Source of the DNA: Gymnothorax reevesii
Taxonomy: Eukaryota; Chordata; Actinopteri; Anguilliformes; Muraenidae
NCBI GenBank assembly: GCA_029721435.1
Contig: CM056574.1
Span: forward strand, 558,001 to 622,000
DNA length: 64,000 nt
Direction of reading: 5' to 3'
The notes under the pieces were generated by a model that made no database searches, was not told the DNA's origin, and saw only the letters and a program-made list of their open reading frames with translations. Below are positions 11,717-21,623 of the stretch, piece after piece (position 1 is the stretch's first letter; every line of letters starts with the position of its first letter). Made by a program: the position numbers and the translations under genes.

Positions 11717-12226
11717 TGTTATGGCCCCAATTTATTATTACAATTTACAACACAACAGCTACAGCAACAGCAAGGGATGACAGAAACAGTTTTAAAAACT
11801 TGAACACATTTAATTAACAGACAAAGACTAATACTAACCTACAACTAATAACCAAGATTGATTTACAAGAAAAACAGAAATATTTACAGTCCCTTTTTGT
11901 TGGGGTGGCTTGGTGATGTCCTGGGTAAGGAAAAAAAATGCTCTAACACAGGCAAAAATCCACAAAAGAAACTTCACAGGTCTTGAACAGAAATGACAGG
12001 TCTGGTCACATGTATCCTTCTCCTTGCAATTTCTCCTACTACTTTACTGTCTCAATTCTTTTCTTTATATACTCTTTTGCAGACCCCACCCACATTTAGA
12101 CCTCTTTTTTTTAATTTTCGGGGACTTGCCCCAGACATGTCCAGGACATGTCTAAACCTAGCTCCAGTCTGGGCTGAATAAAAAAAATGTAAATACTGCC
12201 ATCTAGTGGCCTATATTCACATTACA
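11717..12226 (-). mobile_element. Solo LTR (Gmr1-type gypsy), target duplication ATCC
   Basis: On the + strand it begins TGTTATGGCCCC and ends ATTCACATTACA, the reverse of the LTR ends TGTAATG...CATAACA seen in the intact element at 21012. It is flanked by ATCC at 11713-11716 and 12227-12230. It is more diverged from the gypsy LTRs nearby than those are from each other, so it is older. A solo LTR arises when the two LTRs of an element recombine. Confidence 0.9.
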
Positions 12227-12466
12227 ATCCCAAGCAGTCAACTGGTGCGGATAAATTAAACCCAGGCCTTTTATTGCTGGCTTCATCCTTAATTGCAAAT
12301 ATATTGACGCATATTTTTAATTTATCCCTGTTGACTGGTTCGATTCCTGTCTTATGGAAAACGGCCTTTGTTCTACCCTTACATAAGAATGGCTCTTCTC
12401 ATAGTCATTTAGATCATCGGCCAATTTCAAAACTGCCGTGCTTAGCTAAGGTTTTGGAGAAGCTGG
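12227..12466 (+). pseudogene. LINE reverse transcriptase, first segment
   Basis: Encodes the N-terminal fingers region (GADKLNPGLLLLAS, LLTGSIPVLWKTAFVLPLHKNGSS, PISKLPCLAKVLEKL). Positions 12227-12398 occur again, apparently without change, at 12946-13117. Confidence 0.85.
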
Positions 12467-12945
12467 TGTTATGGTCCCAATTTGTTATTACATTTAAAAC
12501 AACACAACAGCAACAGCAAGGGATGACACACACAGTTTTAAAAACTTAAACACATTTAATCAAACACAACAACTAACTAAACTGACCAAGATTGAATAGG
12601 AAAAAAAAAGAAATATTTACAGTCCCTTTTTGTGGGGTGGCTTGGTGATGTCCTGGATAATGAAAATGCTCAAACACAGGCAAAGAAATCCACAAACGAA
12701 ACGTCACAGGTCTTGAACAGAATGGCAGGTCTGGTCATCTTCTTGCAATTTCTCCTACTACTTTACAGTCTCAATTCTTTTCCTTATATACTCTTTTGCA
12801 GACCCCACCCACATTTAGACCTCTTTTTTTTAACTTTCTGAGACTTGCCCCAGACATGTCCAGGACATGTCTAAACATGACTCCAGTCTGAGCTTAACAA
12901 AAAAAATGTAAATACTGCCATCTAGTGGCCTATATTCACATTACA

Positions 12946-13117
12946 ATCCCAAGCAGTCAACTGGTGCGGATAAATTAAACCCAGGCCTTTTATTGCTGGC
13001 TTCATCCTTAATTGCAAATATATTGACGCATATTTTTAATTTATCCCTGTTGACTGGTTCGATTCCTGTCTTATGGAAAACGGCCTTTGTTCTACCCTTA
13101 CATAAGAATGGCTCTTC
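12946..13117 (+). repeat. Duplicated LINE segment inside gypsy A
   Basis: A copy of LINE sequence 12227-12398 that appears identical over 172 bases. It sits between the LTR and the RNase H end of gypsy A, where the element's own 3' untranslated region and polypurine tract should be. The join to gypsy sequence falls at GCTCTTC|AGCAATTAC. Confidence 0.9.
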
Positions 13118-16108
13118 AGCAATTACATTGTCTGTACCCTTCACATGCTTAATTTCCAAGTCAAACTCCTGTAAAATCTAACTCCAATTCAACAATCTCC
13201 GATTCTTGTTTTTCATCTTACTCAAAAACATTAACGGATTGTGGTCAGTGTACACAATCATTGGCTTTTGTCTTGTACAAACATAAACCTCAAAGTGTTG
13301 TAAAGAAAGGACCAGAGCCAACAGTTCCTTCTCTATTGTGGAATAGTTCCTTTGGTGGCGATTGAACTTCCTGGAGAAGTATGCCACGGGATGCTCAATG
13401 TCATCAGAGTCACTTCTCTGTAGGAGCACAGATCCACAAGCTTGGTCGCTAGCATCGACCGCGATGGAGAACGGTTTGTTGAAGTCAGGAGATTTGAGCA
13501 CGGGGAAGTGACACAGCAGAGACCTCAGGTGATCGAAGGCTCTCTGGCATGCATCATCCCAGGTGAGCTTTACGCCTTTCTTCAGTTGGTTAGTTAGACT
13601 GAGAGCAATCTCAGCAAAGTTCTTGCAGAACTTGCGGTAGTACCCGATCATTCCAAGGAAGCGGCGCAAAGCTTTTTTGTTGTCAGGAACTGGAAAGTCC
13701 ATGATGGCTTGGACTTTAGCATTTATGGGTGCCACCTTACCCTGGCCTATGACGTAGCCAAGATAGGTGACAGTAGCACAAGCAAAGTCACTCTTGCTCA
13801 GGTTAACAGTCAGGTTAGCCTGGGTCAGGCGCTGGAACAACGTCTCTACATCTTTTAGATGTTCTTCCCAGGAGTCACTCCATGTGATCAGGTCATCGAT
13901 GTACGCACCCGTGTGTGGCAATCCGGCGATTGTAGACTGTATCATCCTTTGGAACGTGGCTGGGGCATTTTTCATGCCAAAGGGTAGGACTTCATACTGG
14001 TACAACCCAGATGGTGTGGCAAAAGCAGAGATGCTCTTGGCCCTCTCAGTTAAAGGCACACACCAATAACCCTTCAATAAATCAATCTTGGTCAGAAACT
14101 TTGCTTGCCCTACACTATCAATACAATCATCAATCCTAGGTATTGGAAACACATCAGTTCTAGTTACAGCATTTACTTTGCGATAATCTGTACAGAATCT
14201 AGTACTTCCATCAGGTTTTGGAACTAGCACACAGGGTGAACTCCAATCTGAGTTGGAGGGTCTGATAATATCATGTTCTAACATGTACTCAACCTCTTTC
14301 TCAGCAATCTTTCTCTTTTCAGGATTCATCCGGTACGGATGCTGTTTTATTGGTTTGGCATCACCAACATCTACATCATGAGAGGCTATAGAAACTCTCT
14401 TTGGAACATCAGGAAACAGATCCTCATATTTCTTGATCAACCTCTCAAACTGATCTCTCTGTGAGGGTTCTAAGTGCTGGAGTTTTACATCAAGATTTTG
14501 CAACACTTCAGAATTCGACAATTTACATGAAAGAACTTCAGCTTTAATTCTAGGTTCATCATCTTGAAACTCCCCCTCATCTTCACACGTTTCGACCATT
14601 GGAGAATCTGAAGTGACAGCTGCAACCCTAGCATTTCTGTCATGATAAGGCTTTAGCATGTTAATATGACACAATTGTTTTGGTTTTCTCCTATCTGGAG
14701 TCTTCACAATGTAATTGAGATCATTGAGTTTTGTCAGAATTTCATAAGGACCATGAAATCTAGCCTGCAATGGATTGGACTGCAAGGGAAACAACACAAG
14801 GACCTTTTCTCCTGGTTTAAACTCACGGCTTCTAGCCTTATGATCATACCAAGTTTTCATTTTTCCCTGACTTGATTTCAAGTTCTCTTTGGCAAGGTCA
14901 CAAGCTGCACGCAATCTTTCCTTGAACTTGCTAACATAGTCTAACAGACTGATATGCGGCTCTTTCTCTTGCCATTGTTCACTCAATAATAGCAAAGGTC
15001 CTCTCACTTCATGACCAAACACTAGCTCAAATGGACTGAATCCAGTAGACTCCTGCACTGCTTCTCTAGCTGCAAACAACAGCAAATGAACACCTTCATC
15101 CCAGTCTTTCTCATGGTCATTACAATAAGCCCTCATCATTGTCTTGAGAGTGGAATGAAACCGCTCTAAGGCACCCTGATATTCTGGATGATAGGCACTA
15201 GAAAGAATCTGCGTTGCACCTAGTTCATACACAACCTGCTGAAACAATCCTGAAGTGAAATTGCTACCTTGGTCTGACTGAATTTCCCTGGGAAGGCCAA
15301 ACAACGTGAAGAACTTTATCAAAGCCTTCGAGATTGCAGTTGCCTTGATGTTACTTAGAGGTATGGCTTCGGGGAATCTGGTAGATGCACACATGATTGT
15401 CAACAAGTATTGATTTCCAGATCTAGTCTTGGGTAATGGACCAACGCAATCAACAATGACCCTAGAGAATGGCTCCCCAAATGCTGGGATAGGCTGCAAT
15501 GGAGCTACAGGTGGGTCTAACTGGTGTTTCCCAACTACCTGACAAGTGTGACAGGTTTTACAAAAGTTGGAAACGTCTTTCCGAAGCCCAGGCCAAAAGA
15601 AGTGTTTCATGATCTTATCAACAGTCTTGTTAACACCAAGATGACCTCCTAAAGGTAAACTATGAGCCATTGTTAAGATCTCATTCCTGTAGACCTTCGG
15701 AACAACAATTTGCCTGACCACTGCCCAATCTGCATTGGCAGGGATATCAGGAGGGCGCCACTTCCGCATCAACACACCATCCTTGAGATAATACCCAACT
15801 GGAACTGCGTCTATTTCTTTATCAGGAAGGGCTCTCCTCTTTAGTACACAAATTTCAGGATCATTAGTTTGCTCCTCAATCAACCGCTTTCTGGACAGAG
15901 ACAAGTCTCCAGACACATCAGAATCACCAGACCCATCCGGCTGGCTGAATAGAGAACTGATAAAAGTATCTGATAAGTCCTCAAACGGAGAAACCATAGT
16001 AGGCCAATCAGAGTCATGAGGCGAACCACCTGAGTCCTGACTATTCAATGTACTGGACGGCACCACATCATCTTCTTCTTTAGCCTTCTTGGCCATAGCA
16101 CGAGTCAC
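13118..16108 (-). pseudogene. Gypsy A pol: integrase, reverse transcriptase, RNase H
   Basis: A long open frame reading toward lower coordinates. In order it shows the zinc-binding HHCC domain of integrase (HSLPLGGHLGVNK and FCKTCHTCQ), the integrase core (VIVDCVGPL, SDQGSNF, GALERFHS), then reverse transcriptase (WSSPCVLVPKPDGS, LPFGMKNAPATFQR, YIDDLITW) and RNase H (AVDASDQACGS). Integrase precedes reverse transcriptase, as in Gmr1-clade gypsies. The last codons are replaced by LINE-derived sequence after GTDNVIA. An upstream deletion cuts it off from gag-protease. Confidence 0.9.
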
Positions 16109-17719
16109 TGCGCAAGGTAGACCTTTATAGGTAGACTTGACATAAGTCCCACCTTTACCTGTCCTGTAACTAAATCTGACTTCAAGAATATAGAGCGCAG
16201 GGGTACAGATACAGTCCTCCCTTCAATACCTTGTACAAGTATGAAATCCCCTGAAGCGGTCTCATCACGTAACTCCAAGGAGTCCATCAACAAAAGTGAC
16301 TGAGAAGCTCCGGTATCCCTTAGGATATATATGGGGACAGGAGTAGTATGCTCATTCAGAGCCACAAATCCCTCTGACACAAATGGAAGAAATTCCTCCC
16401 TCACGAAGTCAGCTGTATCAGGCTTTTTAGCCCCACAAGAAGCAGGCAATTTAGCAGATTGGTTATCTACTACAGGGGTTTCTAACCTTGTTTTCACAAA
16501 GGCATTTGGTTTGGTATCCTTTTCTTTTTCTTTCTTAGCTTTAAGGAACCAACAGTTAGTTGTAACATGACCAGATTTCTTGCAATAACTGCAAACTAGA
16601 CCACTTTTGTCACTGTCAGCTTTCACACTTTGATCAGACCTGTTACTGGATTTCTGAGCACCATCACCAGATTTGTCTTTGTCTTTGGGTGAGGAATCTT
16701 GGGTATCACCGTAACCCTTTTTCTGAAATTGGGACCATCTATTGTTACTGCTTGACTGAAATTTGGACTTATGTGTGAGAACATATTCATCTGCAAATTT
16801 GGCAGCTGATTGCAAATTCAGTGCTTGCTTCTCATTAAGGTAGGTCTTAAGATCATTCTTAACACAGTTCTTGAATTCTTCAACTAACACCATCTCTTTT
16901 AGTGAGTTGAAATCATCCTTGACCTCCATAGAAGTACACCAGCGCTCAAAGCAAACCTTCTTCTCATTAGCAAATTCCACATAGGTCTGATTTTCAGATT
17001 TCTTCAGACCTCTGAATTTCTGTCGGTAAGCCTCTGGAACCAACTCATAAGCTCTCAAAATAACCTTTTTGACAACCTCATAATCAGAGGAATCATCTGC
17101 AGACAAAGCCGAATACGCTTGTTGAGCTTTACCCTTGAGGACAGTTTGCAACATCAGAGGCCAGTGTTCCTTTGGCCACTGGCAACTCTTTGCTACCTTT
17201 TCAAAACACTGGAAATAGTTGTCAACATCCTTTTCCGAAAATGGAGGCACCAATTTTACCTCATGGCTAGCCTGAAATTTATTTTCAGTTTGAATTTTAA
17301 TTTTTAGTTGCTCCATTTGGAGTCTTTCTTCTCTATCGAATTTCTCTAATTCAAAATCTCTCTGTCTTGCAAATTTTTCTAACTCAAACTGCCTTTGTTT
17401 TTCTTTTTCTTCCCTCTCAAATTCTCTTTGCTTTTCTTTTTCCTCCCTTTCTTTTTCTCTTTCCTCCCTTTCAATCTCTAGCATTTTTAATTGAAGTTCC
17501 ATTTCTATATTTGGATTTTCAACTGGAAACTGTTCCAGATCTCTGGGTGCAAACACATTTTCATCAATGTAATATTCAACTATCTCTCGAGCCAGTCTTG
17601 CTTTTCGCATGGCTGGTTTCACCTCTGTCAGCTCTAAATGTCTGCAAATTTCTAGCAGTTCTGTCTTTTTAAAAGACTTCAAAACCCCTACGGTTGGTGA
17701 TGCCAAGAAATCATCCATT
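16105..17719 (-). pseudogene. Gypsy A gag and protease
   Basis: The likely start is MDDFLASPTVGVLKS (ATG at 17717-17719). A Lys/Glu-rich coiled coil follows, then a gag core of about 110 residues (VPPFSEKDVDNYFQCFEKV to FERWCTSMEVKDD), which is missing from gypsy C. The CCHC zinc knuckle CSYCKKSGHVTTNC and the aspartic protease motif RDTGASQSLL come next. The frame runs out at VYLAQ because about 114 bases are replaced by 5 near 16130, compared with gypsy C. Confidence 0.88.
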
Positions 17720-18314
17720 GCTGTTGTCAATATATATGTATTCAATTAAAAAAAATCAATTTTACAATTTGAAATGTTAGATTTTTAATAAATGACTCAC
17801 AAAATGGTCTATCCCGGACCTTGAGCCCCCAATTTGTTATGGCCCCAATTTGTTATTACATTTAAAACAACACAACAGCAACAGCAAGGGATGACAGACA
17901 CAGTTTTAAAAACTTAAACACATTTAATTAAACACAACAACTAACTAAACTGACCAAGATTGAATAGGAAAAAAAAAGAAATATTTACAGTCCCTTTTTG
18001 TGGGGTGGCTTGGTGATGTCCTGGATAATGAAAATGCTCAAACACAGGCAAAGAAATCCACAAAAGAAACGTCACAGGTCTTGAACAGAATGGCAGGTCT
18101 GGTCATCTTCTTGCAATTTCTCCTACTACTTTACAGTCTCAATTCTTTTCCTTATATACTCTTTTGCAGACCCCACCCACATTTAGACCTCTTTTTTTTA
18201 ACTTTCTGAGACTTGCCCCAGACATGTCCAGGACATGTCTAAACATGACTCCAGTCTGAGCTTAACAAAAAAAAAGGTAAATACTGCCATCTAGTGGCTT
18301 ATATTCACATTACA

Positions 18315-19497
18315 CTGGTCAATAATCAAATTCGATCATTTCTATCGGACTATGCTGTCCTGAATGTGTTTCAATCAGGCTTCAGACCTGGTCACAGCAC
18401 CGTGTCAGCTGCAGCTAAGGTTTTAAATGATACTGTTTATGCCCTGGACAATAAGCAAGATTGCGCTGCCCTTTTTATTGACTTATCTAAGGCATTTGAC
18501 ACTGTTGACCATTCTCTTCTCATAAAGCGGTTAAGTGCTGTTGGGTTTGATATTAAATCTTTAAATTGGTTTAAAGATTATCTTTCCAGTAGGTGTCAAG
18601 CAGTTGTAGCTGATGGCTATCAATCTGACATTATTTTTCTTAACAAGGGGGTTCCTCAAGGATCTATCTTGGGGCCCCTGCTATTTGCACTTTTTATTAA
18701 CGATTTTGGTGCTAATTTTATTAGTAGCACAATCCATTTATATGCAGATGATACGGTAATGTGCTCAGCTGCCCCTTCTGCTGAGGTTGCAGTCAGAATC
18801 AAATTTCAAAATCTTTTAGCAAGCTCTTTTAGACCACAAGCTAATTTTAAACTCTGAGAAGACGAAATCCATGCTATTTTCTCAGAAACCTGGTGCTAAA
18901 TTTTATAATGGTAGCATTACTACAATAAGTGAAATTCGAATTGAAAGGGTTCCTTGCTACAAATACCTGGGCATTTGGGTTGATGATAAACTTAATTTTA
19001 GGAAGCACATATATGAGCTGGCAAAGAATTTGAAACCTAAACTGGCCATGCTATATAGAAATAAAGCCTGCTTTCCGAAGAGTTGCAGAAGGAGGATTGT
19101 TCAGGCAACTATTCTATCAAGAATAGATTATGGCGACATAATCTATATGCACGCTGCTTCTTCATCGCTGAAGTCGCTTGATGCAGTATACCACACTGCC
19201 TTAAGGTTTATAACGGGTGATGGTTTTAGAGCACATCACTGTAGTTTATATTTAAAGGTTGGTTGGTCCTCATTGGCCATTAGAATGGAGCAACCCTGTG
19301 GCTTTTTTATATACAAGGCATTGCTGGGTAAGCTGCCTGGTTATATTGCCGGTTTGCTCAATTTTAGAATGGGGGAGTACAATCTACGTGGTCTCGATTA
19401 TTTGGTTTTAGATATCCCGAGGGTTCATTCCAAACTGGGTAAAACTGCCTTCCGGTTCTATGCCCCTCAGAAATGGAATAGGCTGCAACAATTGTGA
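18315..19497 (+). pseudogene. LINE reverse transcriptase, core and C-terminal part
   Basis: Carries the main polymerase motifs: FQSGFRPGHSTVSA, LFIDLSKAFDTVDHSLL, KGVPQGSILGPLLFALFIND and YADDTVM. A frameshift near 18840-18870 is followed by KYLGIWVDDKL and the C-terminal region (RIVQATILSRIDYGDIIYMHAA, YKALLGKLPGYIAGLL, ending WNRLQQL). The stop at 19495-19497 looks original. Confidence 0.85.
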
Positions 19498-19819
19498 AAA
19501 TTGGAAGGACTTATTTCATTTGATTGTTTCAGAAGTCTTTTTTTGTCTACCATGAAGCATGAATGTACTTGTGTTGTGTAGGTTTCTGTTTGTTTTATTA
19601 TCGTATTTGGTTGTTTTTATGGTTCATTACTGGGCTCCGTTGCAAAAGAGAGCTTGCTCTCAATCGGACTCCCAGTATAAATGAAATAAATAAATACCAT
19701 CAGAGGGTGCTAAATGATGAACAAAATATAGCTGGCCAGTAAGGCAGCACAAACAGTATGTAACAAATGTCCATTTACAAATGATATACAGTGCTTTACA
19801 TAAAACACTCATACATAAC

Positions 19820-20083
19820 ACCTCCCCTCTTTAAGAAAAGAAATGTTTGCTAAAAGCTTTCTTTTGTTAAAATTAACATGGTTTTAGAATAGAATAATCT
19901 TGAAACTTTACAAATAAAGTATCATTTATCATTATAACAATAACATAACCACCAGTGCAATTTTCACTATCAAATAGAGACGTAAAATTACTTGCGTGAA
20001 ATTGCATCTTGAATGACATAATATTTTCCCCTGATGTGAGAAATATCTAAATCATGCTCTTGCAAAAGAAAACTCCATCTCAG
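19820..20083 (-). other. 3' untranslated region and polypurine tract of gypsy E
   Basis: On the minus strand CTTAAAGAGGGGAGG immediately precedes TGTTATGTATGAG, matching a polypurine tract followed by the start of a 3' LTR. The remaining AT-rich bases join it to the RNase H end. Only about 125 bases of that LTR remain before the LINE boundary at 19696. Confidence 0.6.
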
Positions 20084-20557
20084 TCATCTTTGATTCTTGT
20101 TTTTGATCTTATGCAAGAATGTGAGGGGATTTTGATCACTGAAGACCTTGATGGAAGTAGCTGGACAAGTCAAATAGACTTCAAAATATTGTAAAGCCAA
20201 AACAAGTGCCAAACGTTCTTTTTCAATTGTTGAATAGTTTTTCTGATGTTTATCAAACTTTTTGGAAAAGTAACAAACAGGATGATCTACTCCATCAGTG
20301 TCTTCTTGCAGTAAAACTGTGCCTGCACCAATGTCACTGGCATCAACTGCCAACTTGAACTCCTTTTTGAAATTGGCAGATAAGAGAACTGGTGCATTTT
20401 TGAGAATAGCTTTCAGCTGGTCAAATGAATTTTGACATTTTTCATCCCAAACAAATTTTGCATTTTTCTTCAGTAAATTTGTCAAAGGTTCAGAAATGAT
20501 TGAAAATTTTTTACAGAATTTTCTGTAGTAGCCAGCCATAGAAATATCATTAGTCAT
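20084..20557 (-). pseudogene. Gypsy E RNase H and reverse transcriptase thumb
   Basis: Matches the C-terminal pol of gypsies A and C at moderate identity: GYYRKFCKKFSIISEPLTNLLKK, the RNase H start LAVDASDIGAGTVLLQ, YFSKKFDKHQKNYSTIEKE and FSDQNPLTFLHKIKNKNQR. It ends at an early stop and is not functional. Confidence 0.8.
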
Positions 20558-20932
20558 CTTTTAGCTGGAGGCTCAGGAAATTCAGTGATAACTTTTCCCT
20601 TTGGATCAATTAGTTTGACTTTACCCTGTCCTACAATATGACCTAAGAAAACTACTGTAGCTTTACAATATTCACTTTTAACAATGTTGATAACTGGCTT
20701 CCCAACAATTTGACAAGTATGGCAGGATTTGCAGTACTCCTGTACATCAGACCTCATGGAAGGCCAGAAGAAATGATTCCTGACACGTTTAAGGGTCTTC
20801 TTGATTCCCAAATGTCCTGACATATGATTTTCATGGGCCAGACTAAGAGTTTCTTGACGATAAGACTTTGGAAGAACAATTTGATGGGTGATCATACACT
20901 CTTCATCTGCACAAACATCAGGAGGACGCCAC
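20554..20932 (-). pseudogene. Gypsy E integrase finger fused to reverse transcriptase tail
   Basis: Starts with PDVCADE and HQIVLPKSYRQETLSLAHE, continues through the HHCC finger (GHLGIKKTL, YCKSCHTCQIVGK), and jumps directly to KATVVFLGHIVGQGKVKLIDPKG, the reverse transcriptase connection region. Integrase core and reverse transcriptase palm are deleted. The join with the fragment at 27102 is restored if the solo LTR at 20933-27097 is removed (NGVLMRKW then RPPDVCADE). Confidence 0.8.
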
Positions 20933-21011
20933 TGTAATGTGGAAAATAGCCACTAGATGGCAGTATTGACTTTTTTTTTGTCATGCCCCGTCTGGAGGTA
21001 GGTTTGGGCAT

Positions 21012-21507
21012 TGTAATGTGAATATGGGCCACTAGATGGCAGTATTTACCTTTTTTTTGTTAAGCTCAGACTGGAGTCATGTTTAGACATGTCCTGGACA
21101 TGTCTGGGGCAAGTCTCAGAAAATTAAAAAAAAGAGGTCTAAATGTGGGTGGGGTCTGCAAAAGAGTATATAAGGAAAAGAATTGAGACAGTAAAGTAGT
21201 AGGAGAAATTGCAAGAAGATGACCAGACCTGCCATTCTGTTCAAGACCTGTGACGTTTCTTTTGTGGATTTCTTTGCCTGTGTTTGAGCATTTTCTTCAT
21301 CCAGGACATCACCAAGCCACCCCACCAAAAAGGGACTGTAATTATTTCTGTTTTTTTTTATTTATCAATCTTGGTCTTTAGTTGTAGGTTGTTATTAGTC
21401 TTTGTCTTTGTTAAAAATTAAATGTGTTTTAGTTGTTAAAACTGTGTTTGTCATCCCTTGCTGTTGCTGTTGTGTTATAAATGTAATAACAAATTGGGGC
21501 CATAACA
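21012..21507 (+). repeat. 5' LTR of gypsy C
   Basis: Carries promoter and terminator signals for the element. A TATA-like GTATATAAGG lies at about 21167-21176. A palindromic GACATGTCCTGGACATGTC occurs near 21086-21104. It starts TG and ends CA. Confidence 0.93.
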
Positions 21508-21623
21508 AATTGGGGGCTCAAGGTCCGGGATAGACCATTGTGTGAGTAATTTATTGAAAATCTAACATTCCAAATTGTGAAATTGTTTTTGTGAATTTTC
21601 CTAGATATATATTGACAACAGCA

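Larger units (their letters stand above)
12467..18314 (-). mobile_element. Gypsy element A (Gmr1-type), minus strand, 3' end converted
   Basis: A nearly full-length LTR retrotransposon. Its LTRs lie at 12467-12945 (the element's 3' LTR) and 17835-18314 (its 5' LTR). They are about 98% alike by eye and are flanked by the 4-bp duplication CTGG (12463-12466 and 18315-18318). The internal region has the order gag, zinc knuckle, protease, integrase, reverse transcriptase, RNase H. Two lesions make it inactive: a deletion of about 110 bases near 16130, and replacement of its 3' untranslated region and polypurine tract by 172 bases of LINE sequence (12946-13117). Confidence 0.92.
8501..19696 (+). 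mobile_element. CR1/Rex1-group LINE, interrupted by SINE, solo LTR and gypsy
   Basis: This is a long LINE with an ORF1 carrying an esterase domain, and an ORF2 with an apurinic-type endonuclease and reverse transcriptase. Its segments are 8501-10550, 10909-11716, 12227-12466 and 18315-19696. They join in sense once the three insertions are removed: RATF-LDLILTN across the SINE, RSIDP-KQSTGAD across the solo LTR, and EKL-VNNQIRS across the gypsy. The 3' end is an AAAT-type tail (AATGAAATAAATAAATA). It carries frameshifts and in-frame stops and cannot be active. It landed in the LTR of an older gypsy remnant whose sequence resumes at 19697. Confidence 0.85.
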
